DNA of 64,000 nt from Metopolophium dirhodum (taxonomy: Eukaryota > Arthropoda > Insecta > Hemiptera > Aphididae): positions 6,138,001 through 6,202,000 of the forward strand of contig NC_083566.1 of the NCBI RefSeq assembly GCF_019925205.1, read 5' to 3'. Below are positions 26,946-40,500 of this stretch, piece by piece. The translations under genes and the position numbers were made by a program. The notes beneath the pieces were generated by a model that had not been told where the DNA came from, searched no databases, and saw only the letters and a program-made list of their open reading frames with translations. Position 1 is the first letter of the stretch. Each line of letters starts with the position of its first letter.

Positions 26946-28580
26946 ATGCTTGATGTTGCGTTTTCCCCAGCTACCGCGCGATTTATTTACTAACTTTTCC
27001 TGAAACACGGGACTTTTGTATCTGTGCGGAACAGTCGATATACGGTTTTCCCTATCAATTGTGGCGCTACGCCAGTCACTTCGGTTTTCGCCCTCCGAGT
27101 TCTATATATCTGCATGATATAGTAGTTACAGTTATAAATTATATAGTTACAGTGGCCATACTTAGGCGTTTTAAAATTCACTCTGGGTAGGACGTGTTAC
27201 CGACAGTTTTCCCGAAGACAATATGACGTGGTCGTTCTTTCGAAAACATAATAATCCGATTAAATGTACTGACTCTCCTCTCATTCTCCTCTTTCCCCAT
27301 AACTTGATACATATTGTACTTTATGATAAATTATATTCATTTGTGAATATATACACGTCAGTTCATCAATTCATTAATTGTTTAGCTACGGAAAACGGAA
27401 AATATCTTTAGGTAACACATCTTTATTTTAGTTGATTTTTCTAATGTATTCTCATTATGTTCTATAATAGAAATTAACATTTTTTGACGTTATTATTACG
27501 ATCGAGTATTCCAAAACTTCTAATGACATTGCTTGAAACTGAAGTAAATAAAGTGTCGACCATATCTCTGTAACAAGGAAACAAATTTAAAAAAACGTAA
27601 TGATCTATTATGCTATAATGTAATAATATTGCACGGTTTTTTGTATTTCTCCTACAGCCTCAGTCGAAAATAAAATATATTATTCACATAAATACCCAAA
27701 TACAAACGATGTCAGTATTGGTTTTGAATAAATTATTATGACGCGATAATATAATATTATATGATATTTTATGGTATAACGATAAGTATAACGTTGAGTA
27801 TAATGTATAATGTACACTCGCGTGGCACTTAAAACCGATGCATACTTTTGTAAAATTCATCGTAATAATTTTTATTGCGCGTGTGTTTACATATTACAGC
27901 ACCGCGATAATAATACCTACCTACCTATTCGAAATATTATTCGAAAAAATTGTATATCTTTTTTTTTAACGTTCAAGTCATACCGTCTACGAAATAAGTA
28001 AGTGGCGATAAGTATGTGTACAATCACTACAATCTGATAGTGCAACTGACAAGTACTATAACCGTGTACATTGTATCGTTATTATTATTGGACATGACAT
28101 GATATAATATTTCGTTCTCGACCGTGAGGAAACAACAAAAACAATAATTATAAACCGAAATATCATTTAATGGAAATACACCGGCCAACGCTTAAAGAGA
28201 AAATTTATTTTGAAAAAAGACCCTCTCGCGTGCTCGTTTTTCTCTCCTGCCGCGCGCGTCAAGCACGGTGCGCGGCTACGGCGATTCAAGGGCGTCACAA
28301 TGGAGCGGGGCGTAGTGCGCGCAGCTGTTGGCACACTCCTCGTGCATGCGATCCCACCTCGCGCCGCCCTGACGGCCGTCGACGCTTTTGTGCGTGCGTG
28401 TGCGCACGGCTCTTTCGGCGCGCACACCACACAAAACAATCGCTGGCGCGCGCATAAACTCGCTATCGATGGCGATAGCCGTTGGTCGGCGTAAACGATA
28501 ATCGTTGACGATTGTTTCCGTGTGTCTCCGCGACGGGTGTGCAGCAGCGCTTCGGCGGCCGCGATAGCTGTCGTCGGCTG
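26946..28580. other. Upstream flank of the gus long-isoform promoter
   Basis: AT-rich to about 28.15 kb. It then changes abruptly to CpG-rich DNA (CGCGCG, GCGCGC blocks) running to 29.3 kb, consistent with a CpG-rich promoter region. No independent gene is supported. Overlapping frames of about 90 codons on both strands at 28.17-28.49 kb are composition artefacts. Confidence 0.5.
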
Positions 28581-28589
28581 GGGAGGGCG

Positions 28590-28630
28590 TATATAGAGCC
28601 GGTCGTAAAGACCGCTTCGTAGTTTTCAGT
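28590..28630 (+). promoter_or_regulatory. Putative core promoter of the gus long transcript (TATA-like plus initiator-like)
   Basis: TATATAG at 28590-28596 is followed by an arthropod-type initiator TCAGT at 28626-28630. The gap is a few bases longer than the ideal TATA-to-start distance, so the true start may be nearer 28620. The site sits in CpG-rich DNA about 145 bases before the first ATG of the long isoform. This is pattern-based and not confirmed by transcript data. Confidence 0.4.
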
Positions 28631-28773
28631 AGTGGAGTGGTGGAACGGGGAACGGTGGGGAAAAAATCGATAGTGTGCGGGTACGCCGCCGGGCGCGTGT
28701 GCGTGCGGATTGACGACGGGCGCTCACCGCGATTCCGGAGGACGGCCAGTTCGTGTTGAGCGCGCGGTTTGTC

Positions 28774-29309
28774 ATGCCAGCAGTGGTTTTACCGACTCGC
28801 CACTGTATAGCAGCAACGAACACGACGACGACGACGACCAAAAAATCGCCTTCTTCCGCCGCCGTTTCTATTGCTGCTGCCGGTAACAATATCACGACGA
28901 CGACGCTCTACTGGTTGCCTGTAGTGGATAGCCCGGCGTGTTGTTTTTGCTGTTATTGCGGCGGTCGGCTGTTCGTCGTCGGCGGTGTCCCGACCACCGG
29001 ACGTGTAAATAGCAGCGTTGGTAGTATCAGCAGTGCGTTGAGTCGTTTCGACGCGTGTACGCCACCGCCGCCCCCGTCGCGTAATTTCGGTAGGCTCTGC
29101 CGGTGTGACGGTGCCGTAGTCGCCGCCACCACCGCCGCCGTCGTGCTACTTGTGCCGTATGTGCTTGGGCCGCCGTGCTTCCGACCGATCGTATTGCCGC
29201 CCACATTCGTCGCCGCCGCCAATCACCTCAGGCATCACCGCCGGATACATCACCAACACCAACACTACCTGTACAACACGGCCGTCGCCGGCAACAATAT
29301 GGAAACTAG
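28774..29309 (+). CDS. gus: gus coding exon 1 (low-complexity N-terminal extension)
   Basis: The first ATG in the frame is at 28774 (MPAVVLPTRHC). The frame then runs through a Thr tract (about residues 16-21), Ala-, Cys- and Pro-rich stretches and His-rich HHRRIHHQHQHY near the end. A later in-frame ATG at about 29299, with a good context (A at -3, G at +4), would give only METR before the splice. The donor AG/GTAAAT at 29309/29310 leaves two bases that, with the first base of exon 2, make an Arg codon. Composition is CpG-rich and low-complexity, so part of this exon may be untranslated and the short METR start may be the real one. Confidence 0.55.
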
Positions 29310-31564
29310 GTAAATACCTTCTAATCGAATAAAAACCGTTTTTATCTATCGCCACGCGTAGAGTTTCGGCCTGATAATAAATTAATAACTCGGTTAATCG
29401 TCGTCGATAACGTAGTAGTTAAAAGCAGCAACAACAACAACAATAATAATGCTGTAATACCCGTGTCGCACGTCCTAGCCGTCGACCAATCATAAAAAAA
29501 GTTATCTATAAATTATAATAATTATTATCAAAAAAATAAATAGATATATTAATAATAATAATGATAGTGATAATAATACAATATGCGCACACTGTCATAT
29601 CGTGTCGTATTATATCATACATCGTTTCACTTATCATCGGAATATTATATCTCGTGATAACCATTTACTTTGTGTTACTCGTTGTTACACCCTTTCGCGA
29701 AGACCCGACACCGCGTCCGCCGCCCTCGTCCCTACCTACAATCCACCTATCTATCTACCTACCTACCAACCTACCTACCAACCAACCAATCTACCTACCT
29801 ACACGATCGACGTTGTACATGCCCGCGTAGAACTTAATGCACGGCAACAGCGGACGCCATCGTTTATTGAACCGGTCTTGAAAAAACCGCTTCGGTTGCC
29901 CTTGAACCCATATCCCCAACCGGCCACTATAGTATCTGATGTTGTATTATATTATACGTATGTATGCTCGGTCGCCGTTCTCTTTTTCTGTTTTGAGTTT
30001 TTTTATCATTATTATTATTATTCCTTTCCGACTCGGCCGCGAAGACCGAGGGCTTTATTTCGGTCCGATTTAGCGGTGGGGAAAAGACGTTTAGTGGAGG
30101 GGAAGGGAGGGGAGTTGGCGCAACGACGTTACACAACAGCTGCTGCTGCTGCTAACGTGCGTAGTGAGCAGTGTGTGTATGTGCGTGTTTTTTTATTTTA
30201 CCAAAGCACAAAGAATATCATACTAAAATTGTAACCAGTGAAAGTTTTTTCGCTTCCGCCCCGTCGTCGTGGCGTATACAACAACAACGGCGGCGGTCGC
30301 CTGAAATAATTACGTCGGGCTGGGGCCCGGTGGTCAGCACGAGCCGCAGGGACGTTGACCTCCTCCGCCACCGTCACCGCGTATAATTATACGCGAAACG
30401 GCCATCCCCCTTTTGTTGTAACGGTTCGGTTGCGCAATGCCCGTTGGTGAGGAGGATGTAGTAGTAGAGTGGAAGAGGTATGTCGCTGAGGGGTAGTAGC
30501 GGTGGCGGTGAAGTGTGTGTGTGTGTGTGTGCGTGTACATAAAGGGGTGTGCGGGTAGTGGTAATGGTAGTAGTGGTGCGGGTATATAGACAGCTCACAA
30601 TGCGTATTAAAAAAATAAAATAAAAAAAGCTCCCCTCGTAGTTTTGTATTATGTATATGACGTGATAAATGCGTTCCGGGCGCTGTGTACAATGTAAAAT
30701 GCACTTAAATGCGCACTGCTGTTGTGTGTGTATGTGTAGTGCTCGCCAGCGTTAGGCGAACGTATGTTGTTATAGGTACCAGCGTATTATATGTGCTACG
30801 CAACTACAATGTGTTTGCATTGCGCGCGTAGGTACTTTTGGCCGTGTTTGTTTTTCCTCTCTCGAAAAAAGCGCCAAAAATAGGCTACGCTCACGCCCAC
30901 AGAACAAAGCGAGACAAAAAAATGTGTATAATATCGCGTTCGTGTTTTTAACAATATTATTGACCCGTAACAAATTTTATTTTACGGGCTCGGCTGACCG
31001 GAATGTTTTACAAAACGACTGCGGTGCGTGTTTCGGCGTAGACGGCCAAAAAGTCACAGAACGGTCGAATATCTCGTTTTTATACATCATAATACATACT
31101 CTACGGGATAAGTTTTTTTTGGTAAATAAAAGAAGAACTCGGGTCAGATAAAATCCATGGGTTTTTGAACAAACAATAATGTGATGAGAACCATGTGTGG
31201 TATAAATGAAGACTCCGTGTAATGTGCTGGTCTCGCATCCCGATATGTTACTTTTTTTTTTTTAAAGAATCGGGACATCGACGTTTTATCGTTGACGACG
31301 AAATATTATTGTACGCGCGCTGGCTGTGTTCGTCGGTTCGGTTCGTCACGACGGGGAATGTGTGTTTTCGACGGTTTTTATCAACGCACAGATCTGACGC
31401 CGTGAACGGCCGGTCGGTTGACGCATTATAACATGTTTGCAGTTTGCAGATGATGCATTGTGCTCGCGTACGGTAATAATACTATATGATGCAGTCTCTG
31501 ACTTCGGAGCGCACTCGAAAAAATGTCGTTAACGCCGCATCCCTCGTGTGGTAAGAATATAATA

Positions 31565-31595
<31 letters not shown>

Positions 31596-34500
31596 GGGGA
31601 GCAATGGGAAAAAGGGACATGACAGTGGCGGCGCGCACCCCTGCAAATTCCCGCGACGAAAGAACCCTCTCCGACTACGACGTCGGCGCGGCCCCGACCC
31701 TCAGCGCGCGGAGAAAGAAACCGTCGTCTTGCCATGTCTCGGCAGCGGGTTCTCAAAATGCGATATATGAGTGTGTGCTCTACGGTTTCGAGAATCGTTC
31801 GGTTTATATTATACCTATATATATATATATATTATATTATATTACACCGTAGTACACGAACGACGGATACGGTCGTTGCCGCAGCCAATGTATACGGTCT
31901 CGACACGCACGTAAAAAGCCGTGGCGGCGAGTGAGTGAATTCTGTAAGTGTATGAGAGAGAGAGAGAGAGAGAGAGAGAGTGAGAGAGAAAGAATGAGTG
32001 ATTCGAGTTACTGCGGTATAAAGTATACCCCAGAAGGCGACGTTGCCGGTCCGTGCGCCGGCCATCTGTGTGCGGTCGTTCTTTGTTATTACGTATCTCC
32101 GGACACGACGTCTATGCCAGTAAATCGCCGGTGCTTCGGTTGTTTTTACTTCGAACCCGCGCTGCCGCCGTCGTCGTTGTGTTCATCATCATGTGGGACT
32201 AAAAATTCTCATTGGATCGTATTATGATGGTATAATCCTTGAGCCCACCAACACCCAATAACGAGGTTGTGGTCGTATTATGCAGTCGTCAAGGACGCAA
32301 TTCGGGTGGGAGAGGGACCGAAGAAATCTTATTGAGGAAACGCTGACAATCCGATAACCTCTAAGTCATACTATTTTGTTATCTATTATTTTATCTTAGT
32401 CGAGTACACGCTTATCACATATTATATTTTAAATAGGTATAATACAAATGTGACGACTTTTTTCTCGTACCATCTGTCTCCTTGTATGGTACACAAATTA
32501 TTTCGTTTTGTCAGTGACTCTGTGAGTGAGTATATTTCGTCCACCTACAACCGATGCCTGCCTGCATCGCCACCAGCAGCAGCAACAGCCCCCTTTCACA
32601 ACGAGTTTTTTTTCTTCTCTCCCGTTCACTCTGTCCGTCCGTCTCTCTTTCTGTAACCTTTTGTGTGTCCGCTATACACACACGCACACACACCTGGATC
32701 GTCGTCGACACCGCCTGGTCCGTCGGCGACGACGGCGGCTGCTGTTGTGTAGAGCGAGCGGGCGGTGCGAGGAGGTGTGGGATGATCAGTGTGTGTGTGT
32801 GTGTATGTGTGAGCGCAGGTATCGCCAGGTGGTTTTTATTATTATAGTTTTTTTTTCCCCGACGGATTCGACGAGATACACCCACCGTACACGTACATAA
32901 TAATATCCAACAACAATACAAAAGTTTTGTGAATATCACCTCCACCCTCGCTGCTGCACGTCGTCGCGTTGTCGCGCCGTCCGAATGTGTGGTTGGTTGC
33001 GAGTGAGTGAGGAGTACCTGTTGTGCGAGAAAATAAAATGTATACACGTCTGCTGTCCCGACACGATACAGTGTATCTGAGATTTATTCATTGGAATTCG
33101 TCGTATTTTACTCTTATATATATTATTATATATTATGTGAGATGTCGAACTCGGCGACGACGGCGGCGCCGCGCGAATACCTTCGAATCCGCCTTGGCCT
33201 AATTTCCCACATAGCGTTGTGTAGTAATATTTCTGTGGTGTGTGTATATATAGGTAGTAGTAGTAGTAGTAGGTAGTGTTATTTATATTATTATATGTGT
33301 TAATATTATTTTTATTAATTTTCTCAATCTTCTAGCGCCGCGCGCTATTAGAAATTGCTTGCGTGGTTTCGGGTGAAATGTGAAAAGTGAAATCATATTA
33401 AGAGTTTTCGGTCGAATTGTCACACGATAAAAAATAATAGCGGAAAACAATTAACATTGGTTATTTATTTTTATACTTCGTATTCGCGTATATAATATTA
33501 TTATAGTTATATAATTGGAATTACGTCTTTTTTTCTATCAAATTTTACTAATAATCTGTTCCGTTCAAAAGAGATACAATTTTTTTTCCACTGTTGTCGC
33601 TTGTAACCGGAGTGATTTGGTGTCGAGAATTGGAAATGGATCGATAGATAAATATTTTGACAGACGGCGAGATGCAGTAGCGCAGTCTTAGCCTTTCGTC
33701 GATTGGTTTATGTGCGAGTGTTACGAGTGCGACATTTATGAACAAGGCCGACTTCTGGCTGTATCCAATAATAATTATTATTCACAAATGTGCATAATAT
33801 GTGTTTTTGTAATGACATCGTCGGATCAATAAAGAAGTCATTATGCGGGTCAAGGCATTGGGTATTAAACAAAACTTATCTTGTAAATAATACCAAATTT
33901 AATTGCCTCTATGGCTCCATAAGAAACTAATGGCACCCCTCCTGATTTAATTTTATCAGATAATATTCAAACCAAGATGCATATTATCGTTTAAACTATC
34001 CACATGTTTTCGGTATTTATCTGACACAATATGTATAAAAATATGTCATATCGAATGAGAAACTATTGCTAATCTGCGCAGGTGAGTATTTAAATATAAT
34101 TATAGGTAATATTTGTATATTCATTTAAACATTTATAATGGGTCTAATAAATATTTGGGTATAACGTCATAACTCCAACTTGAAAATGTCGTGTATAAAA
34201 CCAGAATTGGTTCATATTATGATCAATCGTTGTTAGCTGGGTACATTAAACAATTTTGTATACACTCGCTTTCTATATAATAGCAATTTTGGTGAAAACT
34301 AAAAACATTCTTTTTTGTTTTTTTTTTTATTTACGGAGCCTGTGCTCGATTGCAAAGTAGGTACCTACACGAACACGGGGATATTATTTTTTCTTTCAAA
34401 GTATGCAAAATAGCAACGCACAGCTGTACGGAACAAGCAGCTGGTAGTTACTCGCGTCCTGGGAATATTCACGGTTTCTTCCCTTTTCCCCGTCATCGTT

Positions 34501-37500
34501 ATTTTATAAATGCCCTTTTAGAATCCTGGGCCCCCTCTTATCGTTACGGTTAACGCGAACACGTCACAGCATGCTGCAGAAGATCACCGTCCACTTGATC
34601 TTATATGAAGAAAATGTATGTTCTCCTTGGTCGTCCAACCGTATTTATATATGAATATATTCTATCATAATATTATATTCATTTCCGTCTAAATATAATT
34701 TTATATTTTGAAAAAAAAAATCAAAGTAGCCTAAAATGGTATTCGATTGCGGCCATTTGTGCAGACGACCGCGGCGGTTCTCTTTAATTGGCTACCCTTC
34801 TCCGTTATGTATTTTACGATCAGCTGTTCTCGTGGATTTATATCGGACGATTCACACCTTAAGAACATAATAATATATAGGGTGGTAGAGAATTGTCTTT
34901 GGCCCCCAGGTACACACGGTCCCGTTTATATAACGGGATCCCTCATGCGGGACAATTATTATGCGAGCAGTGATGGCCAAATGTACGGGACGGCCCGGCA
35001 ACCGGTGCCACGAACCCGACGCCGCTTTGGAAACCCCTCAGCGGCGGGACCGGTTGGAAAGGAGGTGCGATGACACCATTAGGACGACATTATCATATCC
35101 CTCCGACGGTTACGGACCCCGTGCGAGAAAGGGTTCCCCGTGCGGGAATACCGGTTGCTATAGACGTAGAAATGGAGAGAGAGAACGACAACAATGAAAG
35201 AAGAGGATTCCTTCTATTTGGCTTTGGTTCCCACCGTCTGTGTCAAGGGCGGTTAGTCGTCTGCCGTCGCGTCTTCCTAAACTGTCTTGCCGCTCTCAGT
35301 GTAGTTTTCGGTGCGTTCTCGGCTCGTTAACGTTTTTATTTAATATTTACTCTGTTATTTTTATAGTATTTTCTTATTCGCTTTGGTGCTCTGATTTTAG
35401 TGAACGTTAAGTTAGTTAATTTTGTACTTATACAAATATTTATCATGAATCGCGATTACCATACTGTAAGAGCCCAAATGTCCACATTATTTCCTCCGTA
35501 AGTATAAAATATTGTTACGTTTTTTAATATCGAACTGTATGGAAATAGCCCTACAGGATTTCGATTAAAATATCACGTGTATCTAGAATTGGGAGAAAAT
35601 AAAAACCGTCAAGTTCTTATTATTAGGTACTGCAAATATACCACGTCGTATGTGTGTCTTAATTTCCTTGACATTTTTCTCAATGTTTGCTTAACATGCA
35701 ATACGTGGTCTTAAACAGTATTTGTTTTTTTCTAAATTTTCCACTTGAATGACGAGTTTCTCCTATCGGCGGAGAAGTGTGTGTACAACTATATCATTAT
35801 TATTTGAGACCTCAAACGGAAACCCTAACAACACGGCGTCGCGTAACATGGAAAATGTGTACCTATGTGTGTGTCCTAGTTAGGAAATGCGCGTGACAAC
35901 CGGTGGCGCCCGGGTACAACTAAGTCAAGGGTACTATTATATGTATTCCTTACACTGTTGTGCACCGCGTATATAGTGTCGGGCCAGAAGTGGCGGTCAG
36001 ATAGCACGGCGGCAGGCGGTGTCTGTGATATGGTACAACTAAGGTTTTTTCTTATACATTAGTCATTATTATTATTATTATTATTATTATTTTTACGCAA
36101 TCGATTGCGACATGCCCGGGAAAGCCGCCGCGCGACGGACGGGAAAACGCAGCCGCGTGTAACGACTCAACCGCTGTGGTGGCGGTGGCAGCGGCAACGG
36201 CAACGAAGTAATATACCAGCGCGAAAAGGAAGTGACCTTGGTCGCGGGCGGCCTTGTCCGGCGGTGGTTATATAGCTGCAGTCTGTGTGTATTAATATAC
36301 CTATGCTCGTTAGCTTATGAAACTATTGCTGCGTGTGCCGCCCCACCTCGGCTCACCTCCGCCGCCCACCCTTTGCCATCTCTGCGTGTGATATCACGTT
36401 CATCGGTCTGTGTATATGTGTTTGTTGTGTGTTTCCTCTCCGTTCGCCTTTCATATGACGCCCACAACTCTGTTTACATAATCGTGTCGATCACGTTTCC
36501 TGAAACGACGAGCTAATAATATTGAATCGTGCTCGGTGAAAAAATTAATTATAAAAACCCCTCGAGTTTGTGTGATTTTTGTGATTTCCAGAATAATAAC
36601 GGGGGGTCCACTTCAAGTGTAATATTATGTGTTTAGGTGTACGCATCACTTTGCTCGAGGTTTCGCGTAATGTTTTTTTTTTTTTTTTACAATACTCGAA
36701 ATTTTCTTCTATAGGGCCTTATCTCGCAACATGATGACTATACGGCAACGAATAAACGACGGCTGTAAATCAAGATATTATATTGTGTTTATTTTGTTCG
36801 CGTCGACAATGAGACGTTCGAAATGGCGTGTTTCATGGCGTCGGTGTACGCCTAACGTACAAATATTATGTGTATTTTCGTGGAATGGTGTATAGTACGG
36901 TGTCGCCCATAAAATGGTCGACGATCGCGTCGGCCACTGCTCTTATCAACAGCGTTACACAAAAACGCCGCGACGTGTGTGATAAAATGAGAAGATAGAG
37001 AAAGGGTTATATATAAAACCGTATGTACCTACGCTCGCGCTTATTTATTTTTTTGACGACTTGAGAACGAAGTCGTCAGTATGTTGTAATCGTGTAGAGG
37101 AGATTATGTATTTTTATATCAGTACTGCACTTACTGGCGACACGGACGAAGGTGTATATTATTATACATGTATTATTATAGCGTGTGTATTATAATAATA
37201 ATATTAATAATAATATATAAACGCCGTGCGCCGGCTTCGGCGCGCACCTCTCTATATAATATCATAGTCGCGCACCAAGGCCAGACTCGGTTCCGAAGGC
37301 TGCTGCTGGTTCTCGGGTGACGTCACACCTGGTTTCTTTGTTGTCTCGTTTTCCGCTATATGCCGTATGCGTGTGTGCGTGCCCGCCTATATACATTATA
37401 ATAAAGATATAATATCGTTGTGTCGTCGTCGGGCCCCGAAAAAATGGTATAAGTGTATAACCACCAAAGAATTTCACCCAGAATATTGTCGTATATTATC

Positions 37501-40500
37501 TTATATTCTATAAGCGTTCTCGCGCCCCCACGTTGGGATCCATTTGTGGTGCCGGGTACAAAATATAAAAAAATGTTATACTATAATAATGATGTGCACC
37601 TATATAATATAATACCTCGTATAAAACATTCTGAACCTCTCGGAAGAGGAGAATAAAAAGGTTGACCGCACTGAGGATTTCGCGTAGGTACCAACGTTTT
37701 GTACAGTGGTATATCATACTATGCGCGCTCGAAAAATCGCGTTTAGTCTGCGAAGTGTGGGTACAAAATATTAGGTATTATATTATTATAATACCTAGGT
37801 ACTACTATAGTTTCATTTCATATTGTAAGCTGTCACGTACAAAATCGAAGCAAAAACCAAAACGATTTCCGGATTTGGGAAAAAAAATGTCTCACAACAT
37901 CGTAAATTATATATTTTATATACCCAACTCTGAGAAAACGCATTGTTATAACTTCACCGACTGCGTGCCGTAATATAGGTTCACATCGACGAACCGTTTG
38001 AACTCCGAATTCGATAAAATGACAACCGTTCGTAATTTGTGTGCCGCAATATTATAATATAGTGTACGTATAATCATATCGTCTATATAATAGTGTGATA
38101 AGTGACGTACCTACGTGTTCTTCTCGTTCCGTACACACACCTCCGGTATACGCATTCTCCGTATCGACACGATTTCGTTATGGCTTAAGTTGTGCGGATA
38201 CCACCGCCGGTTGGCCTTCGTTCTCTCAAATGTGTTTTCCGAATAATATTTCGGGTGTAAGGCGAAACAAAATAAATATACATTTATATATATATTATAA
38301 ATTAGGAGAACACAGCTGTGGTTTGAGATTTCGGCTTATAAACAGATTTATACTCGCAATTAACGTATTACGTTGCGTTAAACCAATAACCTTGGCACTG
38401 GCAGTATATATATTATATAGAAGTTATCGTACCGATCTCGTCCTTAAATATAAATGACTCCGGTAATTTCTTCCTTGATGACATAACAACGGTTAAGTAC
38501 GTAGTTTAGGACGCGTGTCTTGTACACGAAAAAACAAAAGTAATATTGGATTTTGAGTTCGCGAAATAATGACCAGCGGTTTTTATTGTTGCAACTGGCG
38601 GTGGCGGCGCCAGCCTTGTGCGCTTGAGAACCAGGAAGGCCTTCGGCAATTATACGTATATATACGTGTATAATATTGTATCTATATATTTATATGCGTG
38701 TGTGTATATTATACATTTGTATGTATATATGTGTAATACTCGGTATAAAAATGCGTTAACGTCGATATGTGTAATATGTATTTGTGTGTAAAAAAACTAA
38801 CAAAGACAGTTAAAAAATAAATCTCTGAACAGGGGCGTTGTTGTTGCCGTACAGTTGTGTGCATACACCTGTCCCTCGACCCTCGAATTAGGTCAGCCAT
38901 CTGCCGATCCCGTTTCTTCAATTGGAGACAATTATAACGTTTTTTTTTTTTTTTTTACAACAAATATGTATTTAAAAGCCACACATAATAATATGTACAG
39001 GCACATACCAATGTGTATCCAATGTCAACAGGTGTTTTGTGTTGAGATTTCGGAGACTAATGTTTTTTGTTTTTTTTTTTTTTGTTTCAGGTCAGTATAT
39101 TTGGGTTTAGACGAAGAATCGTACGCTAGCATTAAAGATTCTGTTAAAGAGTTTTGGAATCTAATAGGGTGAGTGTTATTGTAACGATATTTAACTCAAC
39201 CGGCCGGACAGTGGCGGCGGCTTTGTTAATACGGACGGCGGATGTCCGTGATGCCGTCGCACATGAGACGCGTCCTCCGTTGGTGGTCCGCGAAGGCCTG
39301 TCCCGGTTTTGTACGGTGGCAGCTGCTGCAGGATCGTAAAAATTCGCAGTACTCGGTAGTTTTATGTCTCACAGCCGTCACACTCCGCGTACACACCCGT
39401 TTACAAACGTGTTTTCGTATCCTTTTTCTTATTTTTACCGGGCGCCTATGGAGTTTTTTGGATTACTGGGCCGTTTTTGCTATGCATGTCATATAGTATA
39501 CAGGATGTGCGCATTTCGGATGGAGAAGCGAGATCGCGTGGACCAGATAAGTTTCAATGTATATTGATAAAGCTGAAGCGGAGCTTTTCCGTTGGGGTGG
39601 CGCCATCCCCATAGCAACACCCGTGGCCCCGTTGTAGTGCGTTTGTGCGCTCCTCGTCCAGCTCCCCACACCTCGTCTACCCGTCCCTAACCCTATATTA
39701 TATTCGTTCTACTTTAGGGCGTGGCGCTTGTGATCGTAAAGTTACCCTGTGCAATGCAGTAGTATAGCACGTTGTATGTTGTATATACGACGTTGGGGAT
39801 TTATATACCGACAGAGTTTTCCATAGTGCTGCAGCGTTCACTCGCGGATGCGCGCGACGGTGACAGAAGAACGGTGTATCAGAGAGAGAGAGAGAGAGAG
39901 AGATAGAGAGAGAGTTTGTTGTACAACACAACGTCTATAATACGTCTTTTTCTATGGGTCGTAAGATTTCGGTTGTATGCGCATTATAGTCGCTGAGCGG
40001 CCACTCTCTCCGGGGACTTTTAGTTAGAGTTATTTAAATTTTATTATCAGAATGTGTTGTGTGTACACACTGCAGCGGAATAGATAACGCGTATACTGAT
40101 ATATAACTGTTCTACTACGCCAACAAAGTGTGTACGAGTCGTATAACTCTGGTTATCACCATAATACTATAATCCCAATTATTGTAACGTTTTCTTTGTG
40201 TTCTTATTTTTCCGTCGACGGATTATTTAAAACGAAAAATAAATATTAATATGCCGCCCTCTCCACGCGCGTACCTATAATATTATATTATGCACAACGT
40301 TACAAAAAATAATAATGTTATTATCGTAATGTACATCGACGGAGTACGCATAAGTAGTAATAATAAGTGGTATGCATGTACGTTGTACATTATATAAAAC
40401 CACGCGCGCGTGTACGCAGAATTGTTCACCGACGCATGTCGATATGCGACGACCACGACAAACGCATACATAGTTAACACACACCTGTTATATGTTCATA

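Larger units (their letters stand above)
29310..39090 (+). other. gus intron 1 (about 9.8 kb)
   Basis: No independent gene is supported inside. CpG-rich patches occur near 30.0-30.6, 31.6-32.2, 32.5-33.2, 34.9-35.3 and 36.0-36.5 kb, separated by AT-rich DNA. At least one patch precedes a plausible alternative first exon (35445-35497). Microsatellites: (CTAC)n at about 29750-29805, (TG)n at about 30513-30531, (TA)n at about 31566-31595, (AG)n at about 31954-31989, (GTA)n at about 33253-33272 and (ATT)n at about 36066-36091. The intron ends in a long T tract and TTTCAG at 39090. Confidence 0.7.

Noticed and set aside
28210..28494. 94-codon frame just before the gus promoter
   Set aside because: CpG-driven open frames occur on three frames at once, and the region lies upstream of the inferred start site.
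29742..29810. CRISPR-like appearance of repeated CTACCTAC units
   Set aside because: It is a plain tetranucleotide microsatellite without spacers, in a eukaryotic intron.
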